64,000 nt of DNA from Arthrobacter sp. AK04 (GCF_021129155.1 NZ_JAJOMC010000004.1:62001-126000); one strand, 5' to 3'; counted from the first letter of the stretch, positions 24,973 to 33,867 are shown. Program-made: numbers and translations. Notes: generated from the letters alone by a model not told the origin.

Positions 24973-25542
24973 TTACTCGTCCAGCAGTTCGATGAACTCC
25001 CGGGCCTGCTTCAGGGAGATGTCGGAGTGCCGCGTTAGTGCCGTTGCGGCAGCTTCTGTGTCACCGTTGCGGGCAAGGGTGCGGATCCGGCCATAGATTT
25101 CGTCATTGAGCATGTTGCTGCTGACCTCGCGGGTCACGTCGCCCTTGCTGGCGATGGCCCGGTAGCGGTAGGGGAACCTCTGGGGTTCGTCGTCGTCGTC
25201 TTCAACCTCGGCCGGGGCCGCCTCCGCCCCCCGATAAGGCTGCGGATGTGCTGCCAGCGCTCCCACAGCATCGCGTGACGCGCGCAGGCCGTCGCCGCTG
25301 ACTTCGTAGTACAGCTTGATCGCGGCCATGGCCTGGCCCTGCGCGATCAGGGCATAGAGGCGCCGGTGTTCGTCCTCGGAAAGTTTGGCAGCCGCAGTGC
25401 GGGCCAGATCGGCGGAGCTGGGTGCAGGCGCCGGCGGCACGGCGGCCGCAGTGGCCTTTCGCCTGCTGATGGCGCGGGCAACCAGGGTGACTCCGGCAGC
25501 CACGGCCAGGAGGATGAGGACAGGGACCACAAGCGATTCCAT
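24973..25542 (-). CDS. Membrane-anchored protein with ribosomal L7/L12 C-terminal-like repeats
   Basis: From ATG at 25542 the product is 189 residues. An N-terminal membrane anchor (residues 4-25, VVPVLILLAVAAGVTLVARAI) is followed by a basic stop-transfer RRK and an Ala/Pro linker. Residues 65-98 (IAQGQAMAAIKLYYEVSGDGLRASRDAVGAL) resemble the C-terminal domain of ribosomal protein L7/L12, which binds translation GTPases. Residues 143-188 are a weaker second copy ending QAREFIELLDE. An acidic run EVEDDDDEP separates them. It starts five bases after the preceding gene, forming a two-gene operon. Function unknown; a peripheral protein-protein interaction role is a guess. Confidence 0.65.
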   Translation of the reverse strand: MESLVVPVLILLAVAAGVTLVARAISRRKATAAAVPPAPAPSSADLARTAAAKLSEDEHRRLYALIAQGQAMAAIKLYYEVSGDGLRASRDAVGALAAHPQPYRGAEAAPAEVEDDDDEPQRFPYRYRAIASKGDVTREVSSNMLNDEIYGRIRTLARNGDTEAAATALTRHSDISLKQAREFIELLDE

Positions 25543-25546
25543 TTTT

Positions 25547-25822
25547 CTAAAGCCGTTCTGTGTACTTCCTGGCGGGGGCCAGATCTGAATGCATCGCCTG
25601 GGTGTTCTGGCTGGGCCGCGTGATGGATTCCAGGCGTGCCCGGGCCGCCGTGGCAGCCTGTACCTGGGCGGCATAGTGCTGCGCTGAACGCTCGGCCAGG
25701 TCACGCTGGTATCTTTCGGCATCGGACAGGCCCGAATCCCGCGGACTGAGGGCCGTGGCGAGCCCCCAAATGAGCGCCACCAACACAATCGCCGGCAGCA
25801 GAACCAGCAGCAGTTCGCCCAT
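25547..25822 (-). CDS. Small membrane-anchored protein of unknown function
   Basis: The 91-residue protein has a single N-terminal membrane span (LLLVLLPAIVLVALIWGLATAL) and a soluble, charged, probably coiled-coil segment DAERYQRDLAERSAQHYAAQVQAATAARARLESI. I do not recognise a family. Its stop lies five bases before the start of the next membrane-anchored gene, so the two are likely co-transcribed. Both present their soluble parts on the same side of the membrane and may work together. Confidence 0.65.
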   Translation of the reverse strand: MGELLLVLLPAIVLVALIWGLATALSPRDSGLSDAERYQRDLAERSAQHYAAQVQAATAARARLESITRPSQNTQAMHSDLAPARKYTERL

Positions 25823-26484
25823 ACATAGAGCTTATGCCAGATCCGGTTTATCCACAGCAATATTCACCCCTGCACGTACCGCACAGTTCTTACAGCGGAC
25901 AACTTCCGGACCTGGTCCCGAACCGCCTGCGGTAGAGGGGCATGAAGTGCATCACTGCCCCGGACGGGGCGGTTTTCCTCCGTGGCAGCTGCTTCGGGCT
26001 GTGGATGAAAATATCTGGAAAAAACATTTGCTCCACAAGCTGGCGGCGGTGTTTCCGCAGGTCAACGCGGCACTGGGCGCGAAAGTTTTTTGCTGTCCAC
26101 AGTCTTTCCCACAGGCTGTGCACAAGCTATGCCCCTTAGTGCACAGGTTTTCCACAGGGTGCGGTGCCCGTTGACTTTGCCGCTGGGGCACGGGGGACTA
26201 GCGTAGCGGGGTACCTGTTTTTCAGGGCTCCTGCGGTTCCGGACGGACGCCGACGACAGCAGCCGTAGAACCTCTGGAACCCTAAAAAGAGGCCCATTGT
26301 GGAAAAGCTGTGGATATTGGGGATAACTCTCGAACTCCCCATCCGCAGCGCTGGATCCCCAGCATTGTCACACCCCGCTGGTACACCTGGACAGGTAGCG
26401 GAGCCCAGCTTTCGGGCAACGCCCTAGCAGGAATGTTAACCACCGGTGCCACCAAGGCGCCGGCTCACATGGAGGACGGCAGCT
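25823..26484. promoter_or_regulatory. Non-coding region upstream of dnaB with a cluster of DnaA-box-like sequences
   Basis: Matches to the DnaA box TTWTNCACA or TTRTNCACA are at 25848-25856 (TTATCCACA), 26117-26125 (reverse TTGTGCACA), 26148-26156 (TTTTCCACA) and 26298-26306 (reverse TTTTCCACA). One-mismatch copies are at 26093, 26105, 26137 and 26309. An AT-rich patch is at 26005-26030. No gene is supported in these 662 bases. The cluster may tie dnaB expression to DnaA, titrate DnaA, or belong to an origin-like element. Confidence 0.6.
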
Positions 26485-27867
26485 TTGTCAATCGCGCATC
26501 TGGATCCGGTCGAGACAACCCGCGGATCTGACGCGAGCCGCAAGCCGCCGCAGGACATCCCTGCCGAGCAATCGGTGCTGGGCGGCATGATGCTGTCCAA
26601 GGACGCCATCGCCGACGTCGTGGAAATCCTCCGCGGCCAGGACTTCTACCGCCCGGCACACGAAACTATCTACGAAGCAATCATCGACCTCTATGGCCGC
26701 GGCGAGCCTGCGGACGCCGTAACTGTCTCCGATGAGCTCACCAAGCGCGCAGAGATCAACAGGATCGGCGGTCCTGCCTACCTGCACGAGCTGATCCAGA
26801 CCGTTCCCACCGCCGCCAACGCGGGGTACTACGCGGAAATCGTTGCTGAACGCGCCGTGCTCAGGCGCCTCGTAAACGCGGGCACCAAGATCGTCCAGCT
26901 GGGCTACGGCTCGGACGGCGAGGTGGAGGACCTGGTGAACCAGGCCCAGGCCGAGGTCTATGCCGTGGCGGAACGTCGTACCGCGGAGGACTATGTGGTC
27001 CTCAAAGACGTCATGGAGTCCACGGTGGACGAAATCGAGGCGTCCGGCCACCGCGGCGAGGGCATGACCGGCGTGCCCACCGGCTTCTACGAGCTGGATG
27101 AACTCACCCACGGGCTCCACCCCGGCCAGATGATCGTCATCGCTGCCCGTCCTGCCGTGGGTAAGTCCACGTTCGCCCTGGACTTTGCCCGGTCCGCCGC
27201 CATCAAGAACAACCTCGCCACGGTGATGTTCTCGCTCGAAATGGGCAGGAACGAGATCGCCATGCGCCTCCTCTCCGCAGAGGCAACCATCGGGCTGCAG
27301 GACCTCCGCAAGGGAACCATCAAGGACGAGCAATGGTCCAAAATCGCCACCACCATGGGGCGGATGAATGATGCCCCGCTGTTCATCGATGACAGCCCTA
27401 ACATGTCGCTGATGGAGATCCGGGCAAAGTGCCGGCGCCTGAAGCAGCAGCACGATCTCAAACTGGTGATCCTGGACTACCTGCAGCTCATGAGCTCCGG
27501 CAAAAAGGTCGAGTCACGCCAGCAGGAGGTCTCCGAATTCTCACGTGCCCTGAAGCTCCTGGCCAAGGAACTCCAAGTCCCCGTGATCGCGCTGTCCCAG
27601 CTCAACCGCGGTTCCGAGCAGCGCCAGGACAAGCGGCCCATGGTCTCCGACCTCCGTGAATCGGGCTCGATCGAGCAGGACGCTGACATGGTGATCCTGC
27701 TTCACCGCGAGGACGTCTACGACAAAGAGTCACCCCGCGCTGGAGAGGCTGACATCCTGGTGGCCAAGCACCGTAACGGTCCCACCAAGGACATCGTGGT
27801 CGCCTTCCAGGGCCACTACTCACGGTTCGCCAACATGGCGGCCGACGCCGGAGGCGGCGGCTTCTAG
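26485..27867 (+). CDS. dnaB: Replicative DNA helicase DnaB
   Basis: From TTG at 26485 the product is 460 residues beginning MSIAHLDPVE. GGAGGA lies eight bases upstream, which favours it over the in-frame ATG at 26446. The N-terminal domain contains PPQDIPAEQSVLGGMMLSKDAIADVVEIL, where the primase-interacting fold starts. Walker A ARPAVGKST is at 221-229, with MFSLEMG, LVILDYLQLM and DLRESGSIEQDADMVI as further helicase motifs. No intein is present. DnaB unwinds the fork as a hexamer. It is adjacent to, but not in an operon with, rpsF-ssb-rpsR-rplI, a common layout. Confidence 0.97.
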   Translation: MSIAHLDPVETTRGSDASRKPPQDIPAEQSVLGGMMLSKDAIADVVEILRGQDFYRPAHETIYEAIIDLYGRGEPADAVTVSDELTKRAEINRIGGPAYLHELIQTVPTAANAGYYAEIVAERAVLRRLVNAGTKIVQLGYGSDGEVEDLVNQAQAEVYAVAERRTAEDYVVLKDVMESTVDEIEASGHRGEGMTGVPTGFYELDELTHGLHPGQMIVIAARPAVGKSTFALDFARSAAIKNNLATVMFSLEMGRNEIAMRLLSAEATIGLQDLRKGTIKDEQWSKIATTMGRMNDAPLFIDDSPNMSLMEIRAKCRRLKQQHDLKLVILDYLQLMSSGKKVESRQQEVSEFSRALKLLAKELQVPVIALSQLNRGSEQRQDKRPMVSDLRESGSIEQDADMVILLHREDVYDKESPRAGEADILVAKHRNGPTKDIVVAFQGHYSRFANMAADAGGGGF

Positions 27868-27893
27868 GACCTGCCGCCACCGGGGCTCCGGAC

Positions 27894-28865
27894 TTAGCCG
27901 TGCCCCAGCAGGTGGTTGGGCAGGCGGTTGCCCGGGGCCGTGCCCCTGATTTCCAGCAGCTCGCGCGCATGGGCGTGCAGCCTTTTGTCCTCTTCGCTGA
28001 CCGGCACCCAAGGCGGTACGGGCACGGAGTTGCCATCGGCGTCGCGCGCCACCATCACTGTCAGGCAGTAGGTGGTGAGGTCCATCTCGCGGCTCTTCGG
28101 ATCGCCCGAGCGGACGTGGACCGCAACGTGCATGCCCTTGGTCCCCGTGTACACCAGCCGCGCTTCTACCTCCACCACATGGCCAATGAGCAGCGGACGG
28201 TAGAAACGGACCCCGCCGGAGAAGACGGCCACGGTGTCCATGCCGCAGTACCTGGAGGCGCATACGTAGGCGGCCTCGTCGATCCACTTCATAACAATCC
28301 CGCCGTGGACCTTGCCGCCCCAGTTCACGTCGGTGGGAGCTGCCATGAACCGCAGGGTGACCCGTTCGGCCGTGCCCGCATCGGTATATTCCTGCCGGTT
28401 CATGGCTTCAACGATCTGCTCGCGGACCTTGATCCGTGCCAGCGCGTGGTCCCGCTGTTCGATCTCTTCGGCAGTGACGGGTTCGAACTGCTGCACCGGG
28501 ACCGGCTTTCCACCCTCGCCTACCGCTACGAAAATCACCATGCACTGGCTCCGCATGGTGGCCGGACCGCCCTTGGGGTCCCCGGAGGAAACCACGGTGC
28601 GGATGTGCATCGAAGAGCGTCCGGTGTAGACGATCGTGGCCTCCACTTCCACCATGTCACCGCTGTTGACTGGATCGGCGAAGTGGATGTTTCCCACGTA
28701 CGCGGTGACGCAGTAGGACTTCGCCCAGCCCACCGCGGCGGCATAGGCGGCCTTGTCCACCCACTCCAGGACGGTGCCCGCGTCCACGGAGCCACTGTGG
28801 CCAACGTCCGTGGGAGCGGCCAGGAAACGGAGGGTCACTGAGTTGGAGGCACGGGTCTCGGTCAT
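27894..28865 (-). CDS. Acyl-CoA thioesterase with two hotdog domains
   Basis: From ATG at 28865 the product is 323 residues with two similar hotdog domains. The first has VTLRFLAAPTDVGHSGSVDAGTVLEWVDKAAY and the second VTLRFMAAPTDVNWGGKVHGGIVMKWIDEAAY, each followed by VEVEATIVYTGRSSMHI or VEVEARLVYTGTKGMHV. The WxDxAAY helix carries the catalytic acid. This is the BFIT/ACOT-type acyl-CoA hydrolase family. No ribosome binding site precedes the ATG; instead TATGAT lies six bases upstream, as expected for a leaderless mRNA. An upstream opening to 28988 has no family resemblance. Confidence 0.88.
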   Translation of the reverse strand: MTETRASNSVTLRFLAAPTDVGHSGSVDAGTVLEWVDKAAYAAAVGWAKSYCVTAYVGNIHFADPVNSGDMVEVEATIVYTGRSSMHIRTVVSSGDPKGGPATMRSQCMVIFVAVGEGGKPVPVQQFEPVTAEEIEQRDHALARIKVREQIVEAMNRQEYTDAGTAERVTLRFMAAPTDVNWGGKVHGGIVMKWIDEAAYVCASRYCGMDTVAVFSGGVRFYRPLLIGHVVEVEARLVYTGTKGMHVAVHVRSGDPKSREMDLTTYCLTVMVARDADGNSVPVPPWVPVSEEDKRLHAHARELLEIRGTAPGNRLPNHLLGHG

Positions 28866-28871
28866 GGTGCG

Positions 28872-28877
28872 ATCATA
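28872..28877 (-). promoter_or_regulatory. TATGAT -10 box for leaderless thioesterase
   Basis: On the reverse strand TATGAT is followed by CGCACC and then the ATG at 28865, the same six-base spacing as the other leaderless candidates. Confidence 0.6.
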
Positions 28878-28949
28878 CTGACGCCGGGGGTTACCCACCG
28901 GTCGGGGACCGCAACAAAAGTTGTTGCGGTGACACCACCAGCAAAGGCG

Positions 28950-28984
28950 GCTGCCCCGTCCGCCAGGTTGGCGAACGGGGCAGC
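28950..28984 (-). terminator. Hairpin downstream of the pectin-enzyme gene
   Basis: A 10-base perfect stem GCTGCCCCGT/ACGGGGCAGC extends inward through CGCC/GGCG with one mismatch. It lies 22-56 bases past the stop of the leftward gene at 29006. The U-tract is weak, so termination may need help. Confidence 0.6.
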
Positions 28985-29005
28985 ACACCTGCGCACTGAA
29001 TGCAG

Positions 29006-32000
29006 CTAGCCTGCGCGGGTGTAAACGATGTCCGGCTGGGCCGGCAGTTCCATGCCTTCACCGATATAGAAGCCCGCGTGGGGCGGCTGGTTGTACGAGA
29101 CGTTCTCGCGGGCAACCGAGAGCCGGTACACAGGATCGTGCATCAGCGTCCGGAGCCGGACGTCAGTCCCGGCGCTGGTGGTGTAGATCCGCAGCTCCGT
29201 GCTGTCCGACGACGGCCACGCAATTTCCTCGCGCCAGTCACCGAGGAGGTCGGCCTGGATGGCCGGGGTTCCCTTGGTGCCGTTGTTGGACTTCGCGCCG
29301 GTGGCCGTGAGCAGCCGGTCGCTGGATTCCGTTTCCCAGTTCCACTTGGCGATGCTGGGCGTCCCCGAGGTGGTGGCTGCGCCCCAGTCATGGTCAACGA
29401 TCTCGCGCAACAGGTCGCCGTCCCACCAGGCCAGGAAGTTGGCCGCCGGAATGCTGTTGGCAATCAGCTGGCCCTTGGCGGACCGCAGCTCGCCCACCGG
29501 GGAGTTCCAGGCGGCGTCGCCGCCGATGGCCCAGCCCTCGGCCCCTGCATGCCGCGGATCGATGTCACCTGCTGCAGCGCGTCCTGTGTCCTTGGCAGCA
29601 GGGATGCTCCAGAGGATCTCTCCGGTGCGGGCATCACGGAAAGTGGCTCCCCTGTTGCCGCTGGACCCCATGTCCTCATGGGCGGCGAACGTCTCCAGGC
29701 CCGGGCGGGACGGGTCAAGATCGCTGGTGTGGATGGCGTCACCGTGGCCGAGGCCAGTGTTGTAGAGCGGCTTGCCGTTGTCGTCGATGGTCATGGAGCC
29801 GAAGACGAACTCGTCCTTTCCGTCGGCGTCCACGTCCGCCACGGACAGGTTGTGGTTGCCCTGGCTGCGGTACTGGCCGCCGGCGGCGTTTGAGTCGAAA
29901 ATCCAGCGCTTGCTGATCTTGCCGTCCACCAGGTCGTAGGTGGCGAGCACGGTACGCGTGTAATAACCGCGGCTGAACATCATGGACGGGCGCTCCCCAT
30001 CCAGGTACGCCACGGCGCCGAGGAAGCGGTCCACGCGGTTGCCGTAGCCGTCGCCCCAGGCTGCCACGTCACCGCGGGGAGGGTCGTAGGCCACAGTGTC
30101 CATGATGGTGCCGGTTGCTCCGTGGAAGACAGTGAGGAACTCCGGGCCCGTCAGTACATAGCCGCTGCTGTTGCGGTAGTCCGCGCCCGCGTTGCCGATC
30201 ACAGTCCCGGCAGCGTCCCGGGTGCCGTCCGCCGTCTTCATGGCAACTTCGGCTTTGCCGTCACCATCAAAATCGTAGGCGAGCAGCTGGGTGTAGTGGG
30301 CGCCGGCGCGAATGTTCGGTCCCATGTTGATCCGCCAGAGCCTGGTGCCGTCCATGCGGTAGGCGTCAACGTACACCAGCCCGGTGTAGCCTCCCTGGGA
30401 GTTGTCCTTGGAGTTGGACGGGGACCACATCTGGAGGATCTCGTACGTTCCGTCGCCGTCCAGGTCCGCCACGCTGGAGTCACCGGCGGAGTAGCTGTAG
30501 GGCTGGCCGTCCTTGGTGTAGTCATCGACGGGCTTGTCCAGTTTCACAGCCAGGTAGTTCTGTGCCAGCGGCACGAACTCGGCGGTGAGCTCCTCCCCGC
30601 CGTTGCCCACGGTTTTGATGGCGTACCGGGACGAAGCCGTCCCGGAGGGGTCCAGGAACGTGGTGCTGCCGCGGATCGGCTCTTCGGTGAGCTGGACGCC
30701 GTTGCGGATGACATGGAAGCCGATCTGCTCAGGATCCAGGCCAAGCATGCGCCAGCCCACCCGCACGCCTTCGCCGGTCAGCAGAGCCACCGGTGCGCGG
30801 TCCAGGTCTTCCATCTGCCGGTTCACCACCGTGACCTTTTCAGTTCCAATCACGGGGGAGGGAGCAGATTCGCCGCCCTTGTTCACCGTGGTGACCCGGT
30901 AGTAGTACTTGATGGTGGTCAGGACCGTGTAGTCGGTGTAGTTAACCTCGGTGGCACGTCCCACGTACCCGAAGGGGCCGTCAGGAGAGGTGGACCGGTA
31001 AACGAGGTAGGCGGCAGCGTCGGAAACCTTCTGCCACTTGAGCGTGACGCTCGTTTTCTCTACGGCCTTGATGTCCACCTTGCCGGTGGCGGCGGGCACT
31101 GGAGTGTTGGGGTCAACCAGGGCGGTCTCCACCGTGTTGGACGGAACCGATTCGAGTCCGGTGCTGTCCAGTGCGGTGACGAAGTACTTGTATTTGAGGC
31201 CGGCGAAGGCTGTGGTGTCCGTGAAGGACGCTGTGGTCACATCTCCCGCGACCAGTTGCGGCTCGGTCTCAAAGGAGGCCTGGCGGAACACCTTGTAGCT
31301 GGCCGCGTCCGCCACAGCGTCCCACGCGAGGTCCACGGTTGGCGGTTCGGCTGCGGCATTGACGGCGGTGGTGTGCAGGTTGGTGGGTCCCACCAGCAGC
31401 GGGGTGACCTCCAGGCCGTTGAGCCGCTGGCCTGAGCCGCTGATGGTTAGGTTCAGCTGGCCGTCGGACACCAGTACCTGGTTGATGATCTTGGTGGCGG
31501 AGGATTCCCTGCCGGAGGACACCTGGCCGTAGGGCGTGCCCTCGGCGGCGACGTCTGTCCGGGTGGAGCCGATCCAGTCGCTGTGGTAGGTCTTCAGGGC
31601 GTATGTGCCGTTGGGGACGTCCAGCTGGAACTCGAAGCTGGAGCCGCTGAGCACGAAGTCCCGCAGCAGGTTACTGGTGACGGCGCCCCGGTCCCGGTCG
31701 GCGAGTACAGAGATGTCCTTGAAACCAAAGCCACGCTCGGCGGTGTAGCCCATGGTCCGGTTGACTTCGGTGTAGCCGGCCTCGAGCGGGGCTCCCACGG
31801 GTCCAAAGTCGAACTTGTATTTGGCCTGCTTGGTGGTGACGGCGAGTGCGTCACTGGGCTCGGAGAGTCCTTTGCCGTTCATGGCCGCCACCCGGACGCT
31901 GTAGGCGGTGCCTTCGGCTAGCCCGGCGAGGTTGGCAGTGGGAACCGTTGCCGTGGTGGTCAGTTTGTAGGCACTGTCCGGCTCGGAGGCCAGTTTGCGG

Positions 32001-33397
32001 TACACCTTGTAGATGTCCGCACCCTCAACGGGCTGCCATTTCAGGAGCGCGCCGGCGTTGGACACGCTTCCGGCAACCAGGCCCTGCGGTTTGGCGGGAA
32101 GGGACGACGGCGGCGCGATTTCCTTCACGCGGGAGGCCAGCGGAACGCTGAGCTGCTTCACGCCGCCCGCCACCAGCCGCGCAATCTGGATGGCGCCGTA
32201 TTCCTGGAAGTGGGTGTTGTCCACGGTCCCGGTCGGGCGGTTGGGGTACACGCCGGCATCGACGTGGAGGAAGACGGATTTGGTGTCCTCGGGGCCGATC
32301 TGGTCGTAGTAGGCGCGGCTCGAGGCGGACAGGTCCACCAGGGCCACGTTTTCCTCGGCCGCGAGCTCCTGCATCTTGGCCACGTACTCCGGGAAGCTGA
32401 CGCGGAACTTACCGGTGGCTTCGTCGTAGTCCCGGCGTCCCACGGGCGTCACCAGGACGGGCGTTGCACCGCGCTGGCGCGCACCGTTGACGTACGTCCG
32501 GAGGTATTCCTTGTAATCGGCGGGGGAGGCGTAGCGGTCATCCACGCCGATGGTGGCGTCGTTGTGGCCGAACTGCACCATCAGGTAGTCGCCGGGATTG
32601 ATGACCCGAAGGATCTCGTCAAGCCGTCCCTGGGTGATGAAGTTCTTGGAGCTCCGGCCGCCGATGGCGTGGTTCTTGAAAGAGACGCTGCTGTCAAAGT
32701 AGCGGTCGATCATTTGGCCCCAGCCCGCCTGGGGCACGTACCCGGGATCGTAGGTCTGGACGGTGGAGTCGCCGGCGAGGTAGACGCCGGGGTCGGTGGT
32801 GGCGGTGCGGGGAGCCCTGGCCGCAATGACCAGGGAGTTGATCTTCGCCGCTGTGCCGCTGAAATCGAGGTTGAGCTGTCCGTCCACCAGGGAGATGGGG
32901 AATTCCATTTCCAGGTACTGGCCGGCCGGTTTGTCCGTGACCTGGACCTTGGCCATTTTCTCGGCGGTGATGGCGATGTTCGTGGCCTCGGCGGCGTCGC
33001 CGGCAATGAGTTTGACGGTGTAGTCGCCATTGGGCAGGTCCACCAGGAAGGAGCTTCCCTGGGCCTGCACGAAGTCGGACCGCAGGGGGTCTCCGGTGCC
33101 CCGGTCAACTCCGGAGGTGGCTGCCGTATCCGTGAAGCCGAACCTGGTAGTGGCGGAGTACGGCGTTCCCGCACCTACCGAGGTGTAGCCGTCAGCCGTT
33201 GCCCCGGGGCCGAAGTCGAACTTGAAGCCGCTTCCCACTGCCGGCAGGGTTGTGTCGGCCTGAACGGCCGGGAGTCCTGTGAAGGCGATGGCGGCGGAGG
33301 CCACCGCGGCGGTGACGGCTTTTGCTCCTGCCGGAAGCCTGCGGCGGGGCGGTGGCCCCTCCTGGGGAACGGGGGTCACTTGCGGGGGTTTGTTCAC
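29006..33397 (-). CDS. Secreted bifunctional pectin enzyme: CE12 rhamnogalacturonan acetylesterase plus PL11 rhamnogalacturonan lyase
   Basis: The GTG at 33397 is six bases after AGGAG and is preferred to an ATG at 33403 that abuts it; the product has 1,463 residues. After an N-terminal RRR and hydrophobic export signal comes a FDFGPG-type carbohydrate-binding module (about 58-195). The SGNH esterase (205-420) has GDSTVQ (Ser211), GGRSS, GHND and DNTHF, the CE12 catalytic set. A fibronectin-type region, a second FDFGP module (about 528-680) and two more fibronectin-like domains follow. The C-terminal part (about 880-1463) is a rhamnogalacturonan lyase of the YesW/PL11 type: GVRVGWRMLGLD, DGTYEILQMWSPSN, GYTGLVYVDAYRMDGTRLWRINMGPNIRAGAHY and VAMKTADGT. 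It would strip acetyl groups and cleave the backbone of rhamnogalacturonan I outside the cell. Confidence 0.88.
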   Translation of the reverse strand: MNKPPQVTPVPQEGPPPRRRLPAGAKAVTAAVASAAIAFTGLPAVQADTTLPAVGSGFKFDFGPGATADGYTSVGAGTPYSATTRFGFTDTAATSGVDRGTGDPLRSDFVQAQGSSFLVDLPNGDYTVKLIAGDAAEATNIAITAEKMAKVQVTDKPAGQYLEMEFPISLVDGQLNLDFSGTAAKINSLVIAARAPRTATTDPGVYLAGDSTVQTYDPGYVPQAGWGQMIDRYFDSSVSFKNHAIGGRSSKNFITQGRLDEILRVINPGDYLMVQFGHNDATIGVDDRYASPADYKEYLRTYVNGARQRGATPVLVTPVGRRDYDEATGKFRVSFPEYVAKMQELAAEENVALVDLSASSRAYYDQIGPEDTKSVFLHVDAGVYPNRPTGTVDNTHFQEYGAIQIARLVAGGVKQLSVPLASRVKEIAPPSSLPAKPQGLVAGSVSNAGALLKWQPVEGADIYKVYRKLASEPDSAYKLTTTATVPTANLAGLAEGTAYSVRVAAMNGKGLSEPSDALAVTTKQAKYKFDFGPVGAPLEAGYTEVNRTMGYTAERGFGFKDISVLADRDRGAVTSNLLRDFVLSGSSFEFQLDVPNGTYALKTYHSDWIGSTRTDVAAEGTPYGQVSSGRESSATKIINQVLVSDGQLNLTISGSGQRLNGLEVTPLLVGPTNLHTTAVNAAAEPPTVDLAWDAVADAASYKVFRQASFETEPQLVAGDVTTASFTDTTAFAGLKYKYFVTALDSTGLESVPSNTVETALVDPNTPVPAATGKVDIKAVEKTSVTLKWQKVSDAAAYLVYRSTSPDGPFGYVGRATEVNYTDYTVLTTIKYYYRVTTVNKGGESAPSPVIGTEKVTVVNRQMEDLDRAPVALLTGEGVRVGWRMLGLDPEQIGFHVIRNGVQLTEEPIRGSTTFLDPSGTASSRYAIKTVGNGGEELTAEFVPLAQNYLAVKLDKPVDDYTKDGQPYSYSAGDSSVADLDGDGTYEILQMWSPSNSKDNSQGGYTGLVYVDAYRMDGTRLWRINMGPNIRAGAHYTQLLAYDFDGDGKAEVAMKTADGTRDAAGTVIGNAGADYRNSSGYVLTGPEFLTVFHGATGTIMDTVAYDPPRGDVAAWGDGYGNRVDRFLGAVAYLDGERPSMMFSRGYYTRTVLATYDLVDGKISKRWIFDSNAAGGQYRSQGNHNLSVADVDADGKDEFVFGSMTIDDNGKPLYNTGLGHGDAIHTSDLDPSRPGLETFAAHEDMGSSGNRGATFRDARTGEILWSIPAAKDTGRAAAGDIDPRHAGAEGWAIGGDAAWNSPVGELRSAKGQLIANSIPAANFLAWWDGDLLREIVDHDWGAATTSGTPSIAKWNWETESSDRLLTATGAKSNNGTKGTPAIQADLLGDWREEIAWPSSDSTELRIYTTSAGTDVRLRTLMHDPVYRLSVARENVSYNQPPHAGFYIGEGMELPAQPDIVYTRAG

Positions 33398-33867
33398 GAA
33401 CATCTCCTTCGATGAGCAGTGGCAAGGCAGACCCAGGGTTGGAACGATTCAAAGACACGCCGGAGGCGTCCTGCGGGAAAACCGCGAAGGGTTCCGGTGG
33501 TGACTCGGAAGGGGCTGAGACCTGGGAAGGGTGACGCAGCTCTCGCTGCGGCATTCAATGGTCTATCAGTCAGAATGCCGACGTGGCAAGCGTTTTCCCA
33601 ACTTTCCCGTGACTTTCTGGTGTTAGATGTTCGGGATTGTTAGCGGATGCGGGCCTTTCAATGGCCCGACGGCGGCGGAATCGCCGGAACACGCCCGCTT
33701 CGCCGTTCCGCAGGGGCGAATCGTGAGGGGTTCCGGCGATCCCGGCCGGGGGATTCCGGCAGGGTGCGGCCTGCGCGGCTGTCTTGCCGGTTTAACGGCC
33801 GACGGCGGATGCGCACCGGGGTGCCCATCCGCCGTCGCGGTTTCCGGACTGAGCCGTAGATGCGGGG
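33398..33867. other. Intergenic region with promoter of the pectin enzyme and two nested hairpins
   Basis: The right part contains two strong inverted repeats. ATCGCCGGAAC (33680-33690) pairs with GTTCCGGCGAT (33730-33740), with TTCGCC/GGCGAA inside. CGACGGCGGATG (33800-33811) pairs with CATCCGCCGTCG (33826-33837), extended by GCACC/GGTGC with one mismatched pair. The second is 31-68 bases past the stop of the leftward doxX-family gene and probably ends its transcript. The left part, 33398-33600, is the promoter region of the pectin enzyme. No gene is supported. Confidence 0.6.
33584..33600. promoter_or_regulatory. LacI-family-like operator upstream of the pectin-enzyme gene
   Basis: TGGCAAGCGTTTTCCCA has a central CG flanked by AA and TT and partial dyad symmetry (GGCAAGC against GGAAAAC), the look of LacI/GalR-family operators. 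It lies 187 bases upstream of the GTG at 33397. No regulator gene is adjacent. Confidence 0.4.

Noticed and set aside
25823..26484. Chromosomal replication origin
   Set aside because: DnaA boxes are present, but no dnaA or dnaN gene is adjacent and no long AT-rich unwinding region is evident, so only a DnaA-box cluster is claimed.
26488..27453. Leftward frame over dnaB
   Set aside because: Antisense shadow of a certain gene.
32210..33415. Rightward frame over the pectin enzyme
   Set aside because: Antisense shadow; Gly/Val/Ala-rich composition without domains.
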